From the NCBI GenBank assembly GCA_002943765.1, contig PQWQ01000033.1, positions 67,001 to 131,000 on the forward strand: a DNA stretch of 64,000 nt. Direction: 5' to 3'. The translations under genes and the position numbers were made by a program. Below, piece after piece: positions 45,069-56,736 of this stretch. The first letter of the stretch is position 1; each line of letters opens with the position of its first letter. A model generated the notes under the pieces. That model was not told where the DNA came from. It made no database searches and saw nothing but the letters and a program-made list of their open reading frames with translations. Source of the DNA: Psoroptes ovis (taxonomy: Eukaryota > Arthropoda > Arachnida > Sarcoptiformes > Psoroptidae).

Positions 45069-45310
45069 TTACTTTAGCTCAAATTTCTATGAATATATAT
45101 GAATTTGTATAATTATTAATGTAATATTTTATCTTATATCTTTATAATGTTTTACTTTTGTATTTTTAAAATTGATTAATAATCACCATTAAATATATTT
45201 GAATTTTTTTTACACGTCCTTTATGGATAAAATCGAATTTTTTTAAATTTTTGAATTTTTTTTTTGTAAACATTCGAATCACCTGATCATTGAATATATT
45301 TCGGTTCAAA

Positions 45311-46858
45311 ATGTTTTCAAATCGGTTGAATACCCTCCGGCTGATAGCATGTAGATCATTTATCAATAATCGAAAAAATTCCCTACATTTCACCCTTGAA
45401 AATGTTCATCCTATTCGGCGTGAATTGATTGAAAAGCTAAAAATCCCCGAAGAAAATGCAAATCTTATTCTATTGAAATGGCTAAATGAAGCAACAATCG
45501 ATCAAAATTATAAACAATTAAATGATAAAATTGAATTACTGAAATCAAATTTCACCTTAGAAGATATTCATAATAATATTCACGTGTTGAATGATTCGAT
45601 TGATACCGTTGAAAATCGAATACAAATCCTCAATGAATTAGCATTTAAAAATCTTGAAATTAAAATGCTTGATTCAATGCCGAATTTATTGGCGAAAACA
45701 ATTAAACAATTGAAAGAAATCGGGTTCTATGAGCCAACGCTGAATTTGATTGATTGTCTTTGCAATGAATTTCGTCAATCGATAACAGATGCTGATAGTT
45801 TCAAACAATTTGAAAATATTATTCGAAATGAGTTGAAACAAATTACGGATGATGATTCATTTGAAATCCAACAGATTCGTCTGAAATTGATCGAAATAAT
45901 ATTCAAATTTATAATGAATTGTTCCGATCAAGTCATACAACATATCATTGATAGCAATTCCGAACAGCTGAAATCAATCAGTCTGAATAAATTGCTGAAG
46001 AGTCTATATATGCTCAAAAATCAGCTAAATTTACCTGTAAATTATATGATTAAAAATCTACCAACACTAATCAAATGTGATGTAGAAAATCTTGAAAAAT
46101 TGTCATCAATCAAATATCTAAGAGAAAATTTTGACCTACGAAATTCATTTTTCACCCATAAACGATTACTGGCAATCAATGCAAATCTCATTGAAAAACG
46201 AATAGGTTTAATAATTGAAAAGTATAAATGTACCCCTGCACAATTATCTCGTCATATATTCATATTGGAATTAAATGAAGATAATATTCGAAAAAATTTT
46301 GAAAAATTTGCCAAACAAATCGAGCTGCAATGTTATCGAAATGATCGTGATTTTTTAAGATTAATTCTAAATATTGATTTAGCAATCAAAAACATTCGAA
46401 TATTAAATGATAGTCAACAATTAATATCATCTCGATTCATATCCATTAATAACCTTCTCAAATCGACTAGTCGTTTTTCAAATATGATTGAAAATAATAA
46501 TTTCAAGTTAACATTGAATACATTTGTACAAATGCATTTCGGTATCTCGATGAAAGATGTTCACCAGAAAATTGGTAAATATCATCCCAAACGTAGAAAA
46601 TCAACGACATTTAATTCGATTAATGCTGAAAATGTATTGAAATTTCTAAGAGAAGAAAAGCATTTAACCGATGAACAAATAATAAATGGTATTTATTTGA
46701 TTTATTATGATTTCAGTACCATTCAAATGTATTGGCCTCGATTATTGAAACAAATTGAACAACATTCAAATATTGATTGGTTACGACATGTGAACGTATT
46801 GCAATTATTATTTCATTTAATCGAAACATCATCATCATCAACAATAACAGAGATTTAA
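45311..46858 (+). CDS. Probable mitochondrial mTERF-family protein
   Basis: Single exon, 515 aa, starting at the ATG of MFSNRLNTLRLIACRSF, a basic, acid-free stretch typical of a mitochondrial targeting peptide. The rest is alpha-helical, Leu/Ile/Lys/Asn-rich, with repeated ~30-residue helical units, such as the one around REEKHLTDEQIINGIYLIYY near the C-terminus, similar in pattern to mTERF motifs (insect mTERF5-like). mTERF proteins bind mitochondrial DNA or rRNA and tune transcription or translation. The family call is by pattern and moderately secure; the gene itself is secure by length. It follows the receptor gene by 242 bp and ends 78 bp from the convergent next gene. Confidence 0.75.
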   Translation: MFSNRLNTLRLIACRSFINNRKNSLHFTLENVHPIRRELIEKLKIPEENANLILLKWLNEATIDQNYKQLNDKIELLKSNFTLEDIHNNIHVLNDSIDTVENRIQILNELAFKNLEIKMLDSMPNLLAKTIKQLKEIGFYEPTLNLIDCLCNEFRQSITDADSFKQFENIIRNELKQITDDDSFEIQQIRLKLIEIIFKFIMNCSDQVIQHIIDSNSEQLKSISLNKLLKSLYMLKNQLNLPVNYMIKNLPTLIKCDVENLEKLSSIKYLRENFDLRNSFFTHKRLLAINANLIEKRIGLIIEKYKCTPAQLSRHIFILELNEDNIRKNFEKFAKQIELQCYRNDRDFLRLILNIDLAIKNIRILNDSQQLISSRFISINNLLKSTSRFSNMIENNNFKLTLNTFVQMHFGISMKDVHQKIGKYHPKRRKSTTFNSINAENVLKFLREEKHLTDEQIINGIYLIYYDFSTIQMYWPRLLKQIEQHSNIDWLRHVNVLQLLFHLIETSSSSTITEI

Positions 46859-46935
46859 AAATAACAAAAAATAATGAAATCAATTATAACATTCATATCA
46901 ATAGTCAGTGAATAACAATAATTGAAAATGTCCAG

Positions 46936-48123
46936 CTAAGATTCATCCATTTGCCGTAAACGTTCCAATTTAATACGTTGTACGAATGAAAATTGTAATG
47001 TAAATAATGATAAACGTAATAAATAATTCAATATCAATCGAATTATGGTAATTTTGTATAAATTCTGTATGAATAATTTGGTTGTCCAATACCAAAATCG
47101 TTCAACATTGCTTAACGGGTATTTATAATCCATACCGAGTGTTTGCAATATAAATTTCATATATGAACCATATTTTAAGCCATAAATGTATTGATTCGAT
47201 GATACCACTATACGACGTGCCATATCATTACTGTCCGTTCGATTTTCAATCAAAAGTGGAAGAAAATTTTCTTTAAGGATTATTCGACAACGATTGTGGA
47301 CAGTTTCATAATCACCGATGAATAAATTGTATTCATCTTTAATGCCAAGCATATAACCGATTACGGACCAAAAATATATCATTACTTCAATATCACGTTT
47401 CCGAGTGCTGAATCCATATTTATCTGGATATAATATCAATAAGCCGACGAATGCAAACTGTAAAATTAAATTAATCGATTGATTAATTGATTATCACCTT
47501 GATTATATTGAATCAATGATAAAACAAAACTTACCTGAGTCAATGTCATGTCTCGCATTGAAATGGCCTTGACACTATCATTCGATCTGCCCCTGTTTTG
47601 CAGATTCGATGTTGTTCGATGCATTGATTTGACCTTGTGGAAAAATTAATGAGATTTTTTAATTGAAAGTAATGGAAATTTCAATTGAAGACAATACCAT
47701 TTGTAATGATTTAAAGGCCGGATCTTCCGAGGACCAAATATTGCCTTCATACCATTTTTTAACATGTAAACATGTATTCAAATATCGATAAAATGTTGTT
47801 TGTAAATTTTTCGATTTACCAGTCGTATTCAATGTTTGATATATTGATCGTATGAATACAAGAATCAATAATCCACTTAGATGAGCGAAAAATATTGCAA
47901 AGAAATATTGATGACTGATTTGTTTGATTTTATTGAATTTTTTCAAATTGAACCATGGTGGAAGATGATTATTGTTCGGGTGGCCATTCGAATCATATGA
48001 CGAATGGCCATTTGAATGATTGGACAAGTGACCATTTCGTTGATCATTAGGCTGGTCATAATCGATCACTAATCGGGAACCAAATTTTTCAAATTTACGA
48101 TAAGATTCATCAAGAATTGACAT
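46936..48123 (-). CDS. DUF2236 / MpaB-Lcp-like oxygenase family protein
   Basis: Three exons: 47698-48123, 47535-47633, 46936-47457; 348 aa. Start MSILDESYRKFEKFGSRL. A membrane segment lies near 72-95 (FFAIFFAHLSGLLILVFIRS) and a hydrophobic segment near the C-terminus. The conserved block is DMTLTQFAFVGLLILYPDKY followed by WSVIGYMLGIKDEYNLF, typical of the DUF2236 (ER-bound oxygenase MpaB / rubber oxygenase Lcp) family; MHRTTSNLQ carries the expected conserved His region. Family enzymes in fungi and bacteria cleave polyisoprenoid chains with heme; the animal members are uncharacterised. The exon 1 donor (GTATTG) is weak but needed for frame. A Ser/Asn/His-rich insert sits near 30-58. Confidence 0.87.
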
Positions 48124-48710
48124 TATTTCCAAAAAACCAAATGAAATTCAAAAAAAAATTTGAAATGTTCATGGCTTATATATATTTGGTGTCCATTTAT
48201 TTATATGTGTATCTCTTCAATATCTCTATGTGTCTACGTCACCTGTTTAGCATTTTCGAATTGAACCTTTTATCATGAATATCCATCAACTTATCAACTT
48301 TTGAAGCCATAAACTGGTTCTTGTCTTTTCGTGCACTGACCAATCAACTTATAATCAACCAAATGTCCTGCCTCTTTTTGGCTTATCAAAAATTTGAAAA
48401 AAATCCTGATTTTCAATCAAGGACACCAGAAAGCAGTCTGTGTCTGTGTGTCTTTTGAAATAATAAGAACACATGAAATACATTTGTTTAGCCGCTGTCA
48501 GATGGCAATGATGATCCTCAGCCATCTCAATGATGATTCTAAAATTTCCAGTGATACCAATGATCAAGGACTTTGAATTTTAAAATTCTTTTCGTCTATG
48601 AATAATTCATGTTATGTAGTGTTAAATAATACAAAACTTTCAGATTATTATTATTATTATTATGATGATCATATTCTATTCATGTTCAAACATATTTTAA
48701 AATGGATTCT

Positions 48711-48793
48711 ATTGCAGGTTGTCCGATAAGTTCTTGCCGATTTTTCTCATAATTCCGTACGATATAATCGGCTAAAACTTTTCGGACACCTAA
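48711..48793. mobile_element. MITE family 1, type B (foldback)
   Basis: Left CAGGTTGTCCGATAAGTTCT then TGCCGATTTTT; right AATCGGCTAAAACTTTTCGG then ACACC. Confidence 0.88.
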
Positions 48794-49078
48794 TATTTTA
48801 TAAATTCTTTGGCCCTAGAAGATGGAAACAATCTGTGTTTGAAGAATTTTTATCAAAAATACGAGAAGAAATATCAAAAGTTTCATTACATATTACAACA
48901 AATATGATTTTTAAATGGTAAGTTTGTGTATTTTATTCATCATTTGAAATTTCATATTTTGTATATAAATGTATTATATAAATATTATTATTATCAGTGA
49001 AAATATGCAAATTATGGCATTTTGAAATCATCATCACAGAGATAATAATCAGATAGAATTTGTATGTGAAAAAAAATT

Positions 49079-49161
49079 GCAGGTTGTCCGGAAAGTTTTG
49101 GTCGATTTTCATGAACAACTCTCGATTGATTAAGCGGAATGAACTTTTCGGACAATCTAAT
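49079..49161 (-). mobile_element. MITE family 1, type A minus
   Basis: Left GCAGGTTGTCCGGAAAGTTT, right GAACTTTTCGGACAATCTAA. Confidence 0.92.
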
Positions 49162-49431
49162 ACATTTCAAATAAACTGGCAAATTAACAGCACCGAAAAA
49201 AAACATTAAAATGAATAATTTAACACCATAGATTTTTTAGGCTAAAATCTTCGAAAATTCACAGAAAGACCCTGAACCAAAAAATTCTGTTTTCCACTAA
49301 AATTGACTGATTAGATCATTGAATATCTGAACAAATGAAATGAATGTATTTGTTTCCTCACATTGACCATAACCTTTACACATTAGTACATTCATTGAAT
49401 ATATAAATTAGCTTAAATTGAGAAATATATA

Positions 49432-49517
49432 TTTAGCTGTCCGAAAAGTTTTTGCAGCATTTAACTACAATAAAAACCAACGGAAAAATCGGCAAAAACT
49501 TTTCGGACAGCCCAATA
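49432..49517. mobile_element. MITE family 1, type B-like
   Basis: Left TTAGCTGTCCGAAAAGTTTT then TGCAGCATTTAAC; right AAATCGGCAAAAACTTTTCG then GACAGCCC. Inner left arm diverged. Confidence 0.85.
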
Positions 49518-49535
49518 AATCCATAGTTTCTTTGA

Positions 49536-49558
49536 TTTTTTTTTTTTTTTTTTTTTTT
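49536..49558. repeat. Poly(T) tract, 23 nt
   Basis: Uninterrupted T run just beyond a MITE; no LINE remnant is visible beside it. Confidence 0.9.
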
Positions 49559-49679
49559 GTTCCCTTCGTTACAAGGGAAAAAATTAAATTCCAATGTTCA
49601 ACATTTGATTGAATTTCCTTTTTTTTCGAAAAAAAGAAACCAAAATTCTTGAACCAAATTAACCAGAATATAAAAACTA

Positions 49680-49761
49680 TTAGGTTGTCTGAAAAGTTTA
49701 TTCCGCTTAATCGAATAGAGTTTCATGATGAAAATTGGCCAAAACTTTACGGACAACCTAA
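49680..49761 (+). mobile_element. MITE family 1, type A plus
   Basis: Left TTAGGTTGTCTGAAAAGTTT, core ATTCCGCTTAATCGAATAGA, right ACTTTACGGACAACCTAAA. Confidence 0.92.
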
Positions 49762-49820
49762 AAACTAGAAAAATTTTGAAAATCAATTTTTTCTGGTGTG
49801 CAATCAATTCTGCAGAATTC

Positions 49821-49848
49821 CACACACACAAACACACACACACACACA
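49821..49848. repeat. (CA)n microsatellite
   Basis: Interrupted CA run, about 13 units. Confidence 0.85.
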
Positions 49849-50051
49849 AAAACCAGGAAAACTCTATCATTCTTGAATTGAAATGAAAAAAATGAAAACT
49901 TTTTTGAAAAAACACAACACAAAAGACATAATTAAAAGTTTATGAAAGCAAACCTAATGAACCAAAAATGTAGAATTAGATTAGAATTTTGAAAGCACAC
50001 AGAGAGCAAATGAATCAAAGAATAATGGTGTAAAACACCATGTTTTTTGCA

Positions 50052-50132
50052 TTAGACTGTCCGAAAAGTTCATTCGGCTTAATTGATAGAAATGCTCAAT
50101 AAAAATCGGCCAGAACTTTCCGACAACCCATA
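50052..50132 (+). mobile_element. MITE family 1, type A plus
   Basis: Left TTAGACTGTCCGAAAAGTTC, right GAACTTTCCGACAACCCATA with one G lost. Confidence 0.88.
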
Positions 50133-50284
50133 ATATTATTAAAAATGCGCTAAGAATCCGAATGTTTTCGACTCTTTATCAAAAACACAAATTCGCTATC
50201 ATTTAAACCATTAATGCTGTGATTCCTGTGCCAAAATGAAAAATCATTTCCATTCCAATTCTATTCTTTATTAATTACAAATTA

Positions 50285-50365
50285 TTAGGTTGTCCGAAAA
50301 GTTTATTCCGCTTAATTAATCGGAGTTACTCATAAAAATCGACCAAAACTTTCCGGACAGCCTAT
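50285..50365 (+). mobile_element. MITE family 1, type A plus
   Basis: Left TTAGGTTGTCCGAAAAGTTT, right AACTTTCCGGACAGCCTATT. Confidence 0.92.
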
Positions 50366-50775
50366 TATATATCAGAACCTTGAGAAATAGATAAAATGTT
50401 TTTATTTTTCTCATCCACAAAATCGAAGAATATAAAAGTAAAGAAGGTCGAATCTCACATTTTCAATGATAGGCTCCAATATGATGATCCTGATAAATGT
50501 GATTAATCAGAGCGTAAAAGTAAAAAAAAAACAAAAGAAAATTTAATTAAACTTCCTAATAAATAAATGAATCAAATCAATAATTGAATCCTTCTTTGCA
50601 CAGTTTCAATGGGTGAATTTTGCCAAATTTATTCTTTTATTCGTTTGTTTTTTGTATTGTATCGATGTGATAAAATTTGAACTAAAAAAACAAATGTGTT
50701 CAAAATAACATACGATCTTAATTAACAGAAAATGAAATTGATTCAAATTATTTTTGATCAAATTCAATCAATATA

Positions 50776-50855
50776 TTAGATTGTCCAGAAAGTTTTGGCC
50801 GATTTTCATGAACAACTCCGATTGATTAAGCGGAATAAACTTTGCGGACAACCAG
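50776..50855 (-). mobile_element. MITE family 1, type A minus
   Basis: Left TTAGATTGTCCAGAAAGTTT, right AAACTTTGCGGACAACCAGA. Confidence 0.9.
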
Positions 50856-51058
50856 AATACATTGATTATTCTATTTTTGCAACAACAACAGAAAAATCCG
50901 ATAAGCATTCTGCCAGTGTACGAATGTTCCATGCATTTTCGAAAATGTTCAAATGTTAGATCATCTCCATAAAATAAAAGATAAAACACATTCAATATTC
51001 AAATGCAAACTTTTTTGCAAAATTTTTTTCCATTTGTAAAACATGGAAATTGAATGTA

Positions 51059-51141
51059 TTAGGCTGTCCGAAAAGTTCTGGCCGATTTTCATGAGCAACT
51101 CTCGATTCGATTAAGCAAAATGAACTTTCCGGACAATCAAA
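51059..51141 (-). mobile_element. MITE family 1, type A minus
   Basis: Left TTAGGCTGTCCGAAAAGTTC, right GAACTTTCCGGACAATCAAA. Confidence 0.92.
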
Positions 51142-51449
51142 ATATTTTAGCATAGTCATTGAATATACGACACACACACACATACATAATTGGATTTACA
51201 TGATTCAAAAAATATGTGAACATTTTTTCATTCAAAAAAGCAATTTTGAACTTTTACAACAACTATTGAAATTGACTCAACTAAATCAAGCAACTTTTTC
51301 AGTTCAGTTTAGACATATTTGAACAAAATTAACCAAAAAACACATGTAAATACAGTGAAACAACAACAACAAAACAATGCCGATTCCCAATTCGTCAGTC
51401 GTCCCAAAATTTGATTTAGGATTAATTTTGAAATTGTTTCAATTGTATA

Positions 51450-51530
51450 TTTGGTTGTACGAAAAATTCTTGCTGATTTTCCAATGATTTTCTACCATAT
51501 AACCGGCCAGAACTTTCCTGACAATCTAAT
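51450..51530. mobile_element. MITE family 1, type B (foldback), diverged
   Basis: Left TTTGGTTGTACGAAAAATTC, spacer GATTTTCTACCATATAACC, right GAACTTTCCTGACAATCTAA. Confidence 0.83.
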
Positions 51531-51790
51531 ACAAAATGAAAACATGAAAAGAAATGATAATAAGGTTTGTGTAAGACCTCATTTATTTAAATTTTGGTTG
51601 CCCTTGGTTACTTTGCTTGGGTTTGAATTATTAGCCCGAAACATACACATATATTATTATTTTTAAGCAATTTTAAATGTCATTTTCCAATTGCCAAAAT
51701 GAAAACAATTTTTTTATTGATTATGGAGCGAAATGAAATGAAGAAGACTGAGAAATTTTGAATCACAATATTTCAATAAAACAATCATAT

Positions 51791-51873
51791 TTTAGGTTGT
51801 CCGAAAAGTTCATTCGGCTTAATCCGATAGAGTTGCTCATCGAAATCGGCCAAAACTTTTCGGACAATCATAA
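51791..51873 (+). mobile_element. MITE family 1, type A plus
   Basis: Left TTTAGGTTGTCCGAAAAGTT, core CATTCGGCTTAATCCGATAG, right ACTTTTCGGACAATCATAAT. Confidence 0.92.
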
Positions 51874-52088
51874 TGAAATAAAAACAACGATTCAAAAACA
51901 TTTAAAAATAGACATTGTCTTTGTGTTATTATTATTGTTATTCCTACAATCAAACAACCCGAAACATTCAAAAAACAAACGAAACGAAATACATAAATTC
52001 ATGTTTATGTTTTAAACACGCAATGTTTTTGAAATGAATAATGATAATAATGATAATGTTTATCAAATGACGATAATCGCTCAAACAT

Positions 52089-52169
52089 ATTAGACTGTCC
52101 AATAAGTTCTTGCCGACTTTCTCATAATTCCCTACGATATAATCGGCAAAAACATTCCGGACAACTCAA
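52089..52169. mobile_element. MITE family 1, type B (foldback)
   Basis: Left TTAGACTGTCCAATAAGTTC then TTGCCGA; right AATCGGCAAAAACATTCCGG then ACAAC. Confidence 0.85.
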
Positions 52170-52320
52170 TAAATATTGATATTTTGATTAGATAAAAACA
52201 TTCATGAAGCAGTTATGAGTTGTTGGCTGAAATTGTTCATCAAAAAAATATCAAATATCCCATGTATTGTTTGTTTAATTGAAAATAATTATTTATTAAC
52301 TGGTCTATTATTAATACAAC

Positions 52321-52479
52321 AGGGTTTCAAGTTTTAATTCGGAATTTTGCAATTAATTTTCATAGTTTTCAAGTTGAATTTCGTGCATTTTGAATGTAAT
52401 TTTAAACCGTTAAATCACGAAATTCAATTTTAAAACTACGAAAATCAATTTCAAAACTTCGAATTAAAACTTTAAACCT
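52321..52479. mobile_element. MITE family 2 (second foldback family), copy 1
   Basis: About 159 bp. Left end AGGGTTTCAAGTTTTAATTC then GG; right end TTCGAATTAAAACTTTAAAC then CTT. Interior consists of repeated AAATTCAATTTTAAAACT-like inverted segments, so most of it folds back. Similar to 58071-58187. Confidence 0.8.
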
Positions 52480-53086
52480 TGTAATCATCATATATCAATT
52501 CGAACAAACAAAAGAAAATAAACAAAATTGATGATTGTATAATTAAATATGTTTGTAATTGTCCATGTTGTTGTCCACCACCACCACCACCACCACAGCG
52601 AAACCATTCAATAATATGACATGCAAAAATGTCATAAAATTAATGATGAAAAGATATCGAGAATTGAATCGCTCATCACTCCATTCTAAATCCATTAATA
52701 TTGAATAAATTTTCACCCAAAAATTGTCCAAAATCTATTTATAATTTGAATTTGAATGGTATGAAATGATATTCATCGATTTTGGTCTAATAAACAATAG
52801 ATTATCGATTAATAAATCAAAATAAATGAATTATTAATTAATCATTCAATCAATTTTCATTATGTCCGTATTATGTTAAAAACCAGAAAAAATGAAAATT
52901 TGATCCTTATTTCAGACCAAATAACCAAAAACCAACCAGAAAAAATCGAACAATAATAATAATTGAAATTTGATATGTGTTTACACACCGATAATGGTAT
53001 CAATAATAATAATCAATTTTCTGTGTGGTTCCTTGGTTCGAAAACGAATCAAACGTGAAATGTTGTGTGTCAACACTGATACACAC

Positions 53087-53147
53087 TGACCGATTTTTAT
53101 GAACAACTCTATTCGATTAAGCGGAATGAACTTTTCGGACAATCTAA
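53087..53147 (-). mobile_element. MITE family 1, type A minus, left end lost
   Basis: Starts inside the core at TGACCGATTTTTATGAACAA and keeps the right end CTTTTCGGACAATCTAATAT; the left terminal repeat is missing. Confidence 0.85.
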
Positions 53148-53349
53148 TATTTGAACTGAACTGAACTTAATATACTGAACAAAACAATTTCAAGTGTTGC
53201 CATTTATTTATTTGTTCAAATCATAGGAATCTGTCTATTTTTCCCGAAGAAAGAAAAAAGAAAATGAGAAAACAAAATCAATTGTATCAGAAATGATCGA
53301 AGAAAAGAAGATAAATGAAACAAGCTTAGCATCATCTTATTGTATAAAT

Positions 53350-53430
53350 ATTAGATTGTCCGAAAAGTTCATTCCTCTTAATCGAATAGAGTTGTCCATG
53401 AAAATCGGCCAGAACTTCCCGGACAGCCTA
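53350..53430 (+). mobile_element. MITE family 1, type A plus
   Basis: Left TTAGATTGTCCGAAAAGTTC, right GAACTTCCCGGACAGCCTAA. Confidence 0.92.
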
Positions 53431-53757
53431 AATAAATATGAATTCTTGAATTTTTTTTTAAATCAAAAACAAACTTTAACCAAAAAAGAAAAAATTCCTA
53501 CGAAGAACAAATAAATTCTTTGGTAGAAGAAAAGCATCTTAGGATAAATAAGAAGAAAAACTCTGAACAAACAATTTCTTCATTCATTTTCTTTTATGTT
53601 TCTTTGTGTTCACCGTAAGAATAAAAAATAAATAAATAAATAAACAAACAAATGGATGAATAAACACATTGATGAAAAAAAAATACAACTAAAAACATTT
53701 GAATTTGAATGTGAGACATAAGAAAACAACAACAACAAAAAAAATGATAAATAAATA

Positions 53758-53838
53758 TTAGACTGTCCGAAAAGTTTTGACCAATTTCTGTCAACAACTC
53801 TATTCGATTAAGCCGAATGGATTTTCCGGACAATCTAA
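53758..53838 (-). mobile_element. MITE family 1, type A minus
   Basis: Left TTAGACTGTCCGAAAAGTTT, core GACCAATTTCTGTCAACAAC, right GATTTTCCGGACAATCTAAA. Confidence 0.88.
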
Positions 53839-54381
53839 ATAAATAAAAGATTATTTGTTCGCAAGGCTGGCTGTCAGATCGCTGTTATTGTTGTTGAACA
53901 TTCAACACACACACACAGACACACATTGAAACTATTGATGATCGCATTTATTTATATTTGTATTTATTTATTTTGCTTCCAGGAATATTTTCTTCTATTT
54001 GTTCTCAAAATATATATATGCCAAACCAAACAATACAACACCCGAAATCGAAAAATGTATACAGTTCAACATTGAAGAAAAATCCCAAAAGGTAAATTTT
54101 TCAACGAAAAAAATGTTGTCTTCACTGCTTTTATTGTTTTGTCAGAGAATTTTTTTCCATCCATTTATTCCATTTTAGATTCACGCATTGAAAATAAAGA
54201 ATTTCCATTTTTGTTGTTGTGCTGTTGTTGTTGAACACACACAATTCACAATTTCCATTATTTTATCATCAAATTTTATAAACGAATTCAGTATGTATAT
54301 TGTATGTTCATCAAAGTGCTCAGGTTAGAATATCATATGGTTTCCTATAATAATAATATTTCTATTTAAAAAAGATATATT

Positions 54382-54463
54382 TTTAGGTTGTCCGGAAAGT
54401 TTTTGCTAATTTTCATGAACAACTATATTCGATTAAGCGTAATGAACTTTTTGGACAACCTTG
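54382..54463 (-). mobile_element. MITE family 1, type A minus
   Basis: Left TTAGGTTGTCCGGAAAGTTT, right GAACTTTTTGGACAACCTTG. Confidence 0.9.
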
Positions 54464-54572
54464 AATTTTCAAATGTAAAAAGAATCGAAATTTATTTTCA
54501 TAATGAAAATTGAAGCTAAGAATTTTTTCCATTTTCAAATAATAGAAAATAATGCATGCGTTTTTCAAAATA

Positions 54573-54654
54573 TTGGGCTGTCCGAAAAGTTCATCCCGTT
54601 TAATCGAATAGAAATGGTAATGAAAATCGGCCAAAACTTTTCGGACAACGTAAT
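54573..54654 (+). mobile_element. MITE family 1, type A plus
   Basis: Left TTGGGCTGTCCGAAAAGTTC, right AACTTTTCGGACAACGTAAT; opposite in orientation to its neighbour 110 bp away. Confidence 0.9.
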
Positions 54655-55728
54655 ATTTTTCAACATTGAAAATTGTAACCGAGTTTGCCCTGAAACATTT
54701 TGTTTTTTTTTATTTGAACAAAATTCATATATTTTCCCTAATGCATAGCTACACTTCAAAATTTTGGGTAGTAGCAACCTAAACAAAACACAAACAAAAA
54801 ACATTTATTTTTTTTGACCAAAAAATTCGTATTCGTTCATTTTGATACATGGAATGAATGAACCACCAAGCAACAAACAACGCAGTTTCCAATTTGTGTG
54901 TGCGAAACAAACCGAAATTCTTGATTAAGTGAAATCTACATTTTCCCGTTTTGGGCCGATGAAACCGTTGAAACACATTTATCGACGATTTTCTTCGATT
55001 TTTTCCAAGAAAATTTCTCCGAAGTCCTGGTTACCATATACTGGTTGAATCCATGAATATTTGGATTTATTTCCAATAATTTTTTGAATTCAAAAATTCA
55101 AAAAAATTCCAAAGAATTCCAGAGAAACTTTTTTCACCGACCAAAGAATATTCCCTATGATTCGTGACCATTCATCTTGGACGACAACAATCGAATTGAA
55201 TTGATGTGTTCTTGAAGAAATTCAATCGCTGAACCACACGTGATTTGAAAATTTGCAAAAATTTCAAAAAACATTTGAAATATTCAAAATTCAATGAATC
55301 CAATCCAATGTGTTTGTCGACTTGACTTTAATGATTCAATCATCTATGAGAGACAAATGATATGTGAATTGTTTTTCTGTTTCAATGTTTGATCGATGAT
55401 TTATCGATTTGATTTATTGATTTTCTTCATCATTTCTTCATGATTTCTATGAATTATTTACCCGAAAAATATTGACTGAATCAACAAACGATGGAAATAA
55501 CTGTATAAAATTGCAATCATATTTATTGACATTGATTCAACAATAAATCAAAATCAACGAAAAAGTAAATAACAAAATACATATTTTCAAATCCAACATA
55601 CACATCCATAGTCAAATGTATCAAATATCTTCTTCTGTATCATCATCAAATATCTTTGAATATTATTCAATACTAAATTAGGAAATAATTTTTATTAACA
55701 CAAAAATCATCAAAAAATAATAAAAATA

Positions 55729-55820
55729 TTAGATCGTCCGAAAAGTTCTGGCTGAATTTTCAAATATAGAAATCACTTTGTAAAATTATAAAATTAGCAA
55801 AAACTTTTCGGACAACCTTA
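55729..55820. mobile_element. MITE family 1, type B-like, longer spacer
   Basis: 92 bp. Left TTAGATCGTCCGAAAAGTTC, unusual spacer AATATAGAAATCACTTTG, right AAAACTTTTCGGACAACCTT. Confidence 0.83.
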
Positions 55821-56736
55821 CATTATGATCGTGATTACAATCATATTTTAAGTGAAATATTTATATTTATTTATACTTTACAACAACAGCAATACGATCA
55901 TCACCAATCATCATCAAATCAAATCATTGTTCAAAATCATCAATATCATCAATTACTGATCACCAATCATCGATGTGTTTCATATTGTGAAAATTGTCAA
56001 AACAAAACATTGTCAAAACAAGTTTATTCGACAGAAAATAACAAATCCATTCCATTATTCGACAAACGACAAGTGAAAACGGACAAACACAAATTTCAAC
56101 AACAAAAACAATTGTCACAATCGATATTCATGTGATAATAATTATATTTCCAATGTTTTCAATGTTATTTTCATTGATTTTTCCATCATATTTTCATCTC
56201 TTGTGAAATGTATAATTATCGAAAATTTGAATATTCATAATAACACTGATCATTATCATTAATATCTCAATCAATCTTCGTGTTTTGATCGTGTATGACA
56301 ATGACAATTAAATGTGACAATTTATTGTTTTTGTTATGAGTCAAAATAATTAGAAATAATAAAAAATATCCAACGACAACAACCAGCAGCAGCAGCCAGC
56401 AACGACCAGTCAAAAAAATCGAATGACAAATGACAATCATCAAAAGAGGAACAATCAAAAGAACAATTATTTTGATCAATTGATTTTCAATTCTTTTCTT
56501 ATAAAAAGTGTGCTGGCGGCAAAAATAAAAATTTCTTCAAGATTTATCCCTGTTAATTTCTTGAGAAATTCAATTGAAAAGTTTTCGTAAATTTCTCAAT
56601 TTTCTTTCATTTTCTTTTGTTGAAAAAGTTTTTGGAAAAGTTTTTCACCCCTTTCTGCTCCTTTATAATCCTTTATTTTTGAAGAATTTGATGTGATTTT
56701 CATTGCAAATATTCCATTTTTGGTAGTTGATTGGCG

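Larger units (their letters stand above)
48124..56736. other. Long gene-free, MITE-rich region
   Basis: 8.6 kb with seventeen family-1 MITEs, one family-2 foldback, poly(T) and CA tracts, and no supported exon. 54780-56700 is mostly free of repeats apart from one copy at 55729, and may hold the NCS-1 promoter and 5' UTR. Confidence 0.6.

Noticed and set aside
46936..48123. Recent horizontal transfer of the DUF2236 gene from bacteria or fungi
   Set aside because: The gene has spliceosomal introns and the same base composition as its neighbours, and related genes are known in arthropods; nothing here demands recent transfer.
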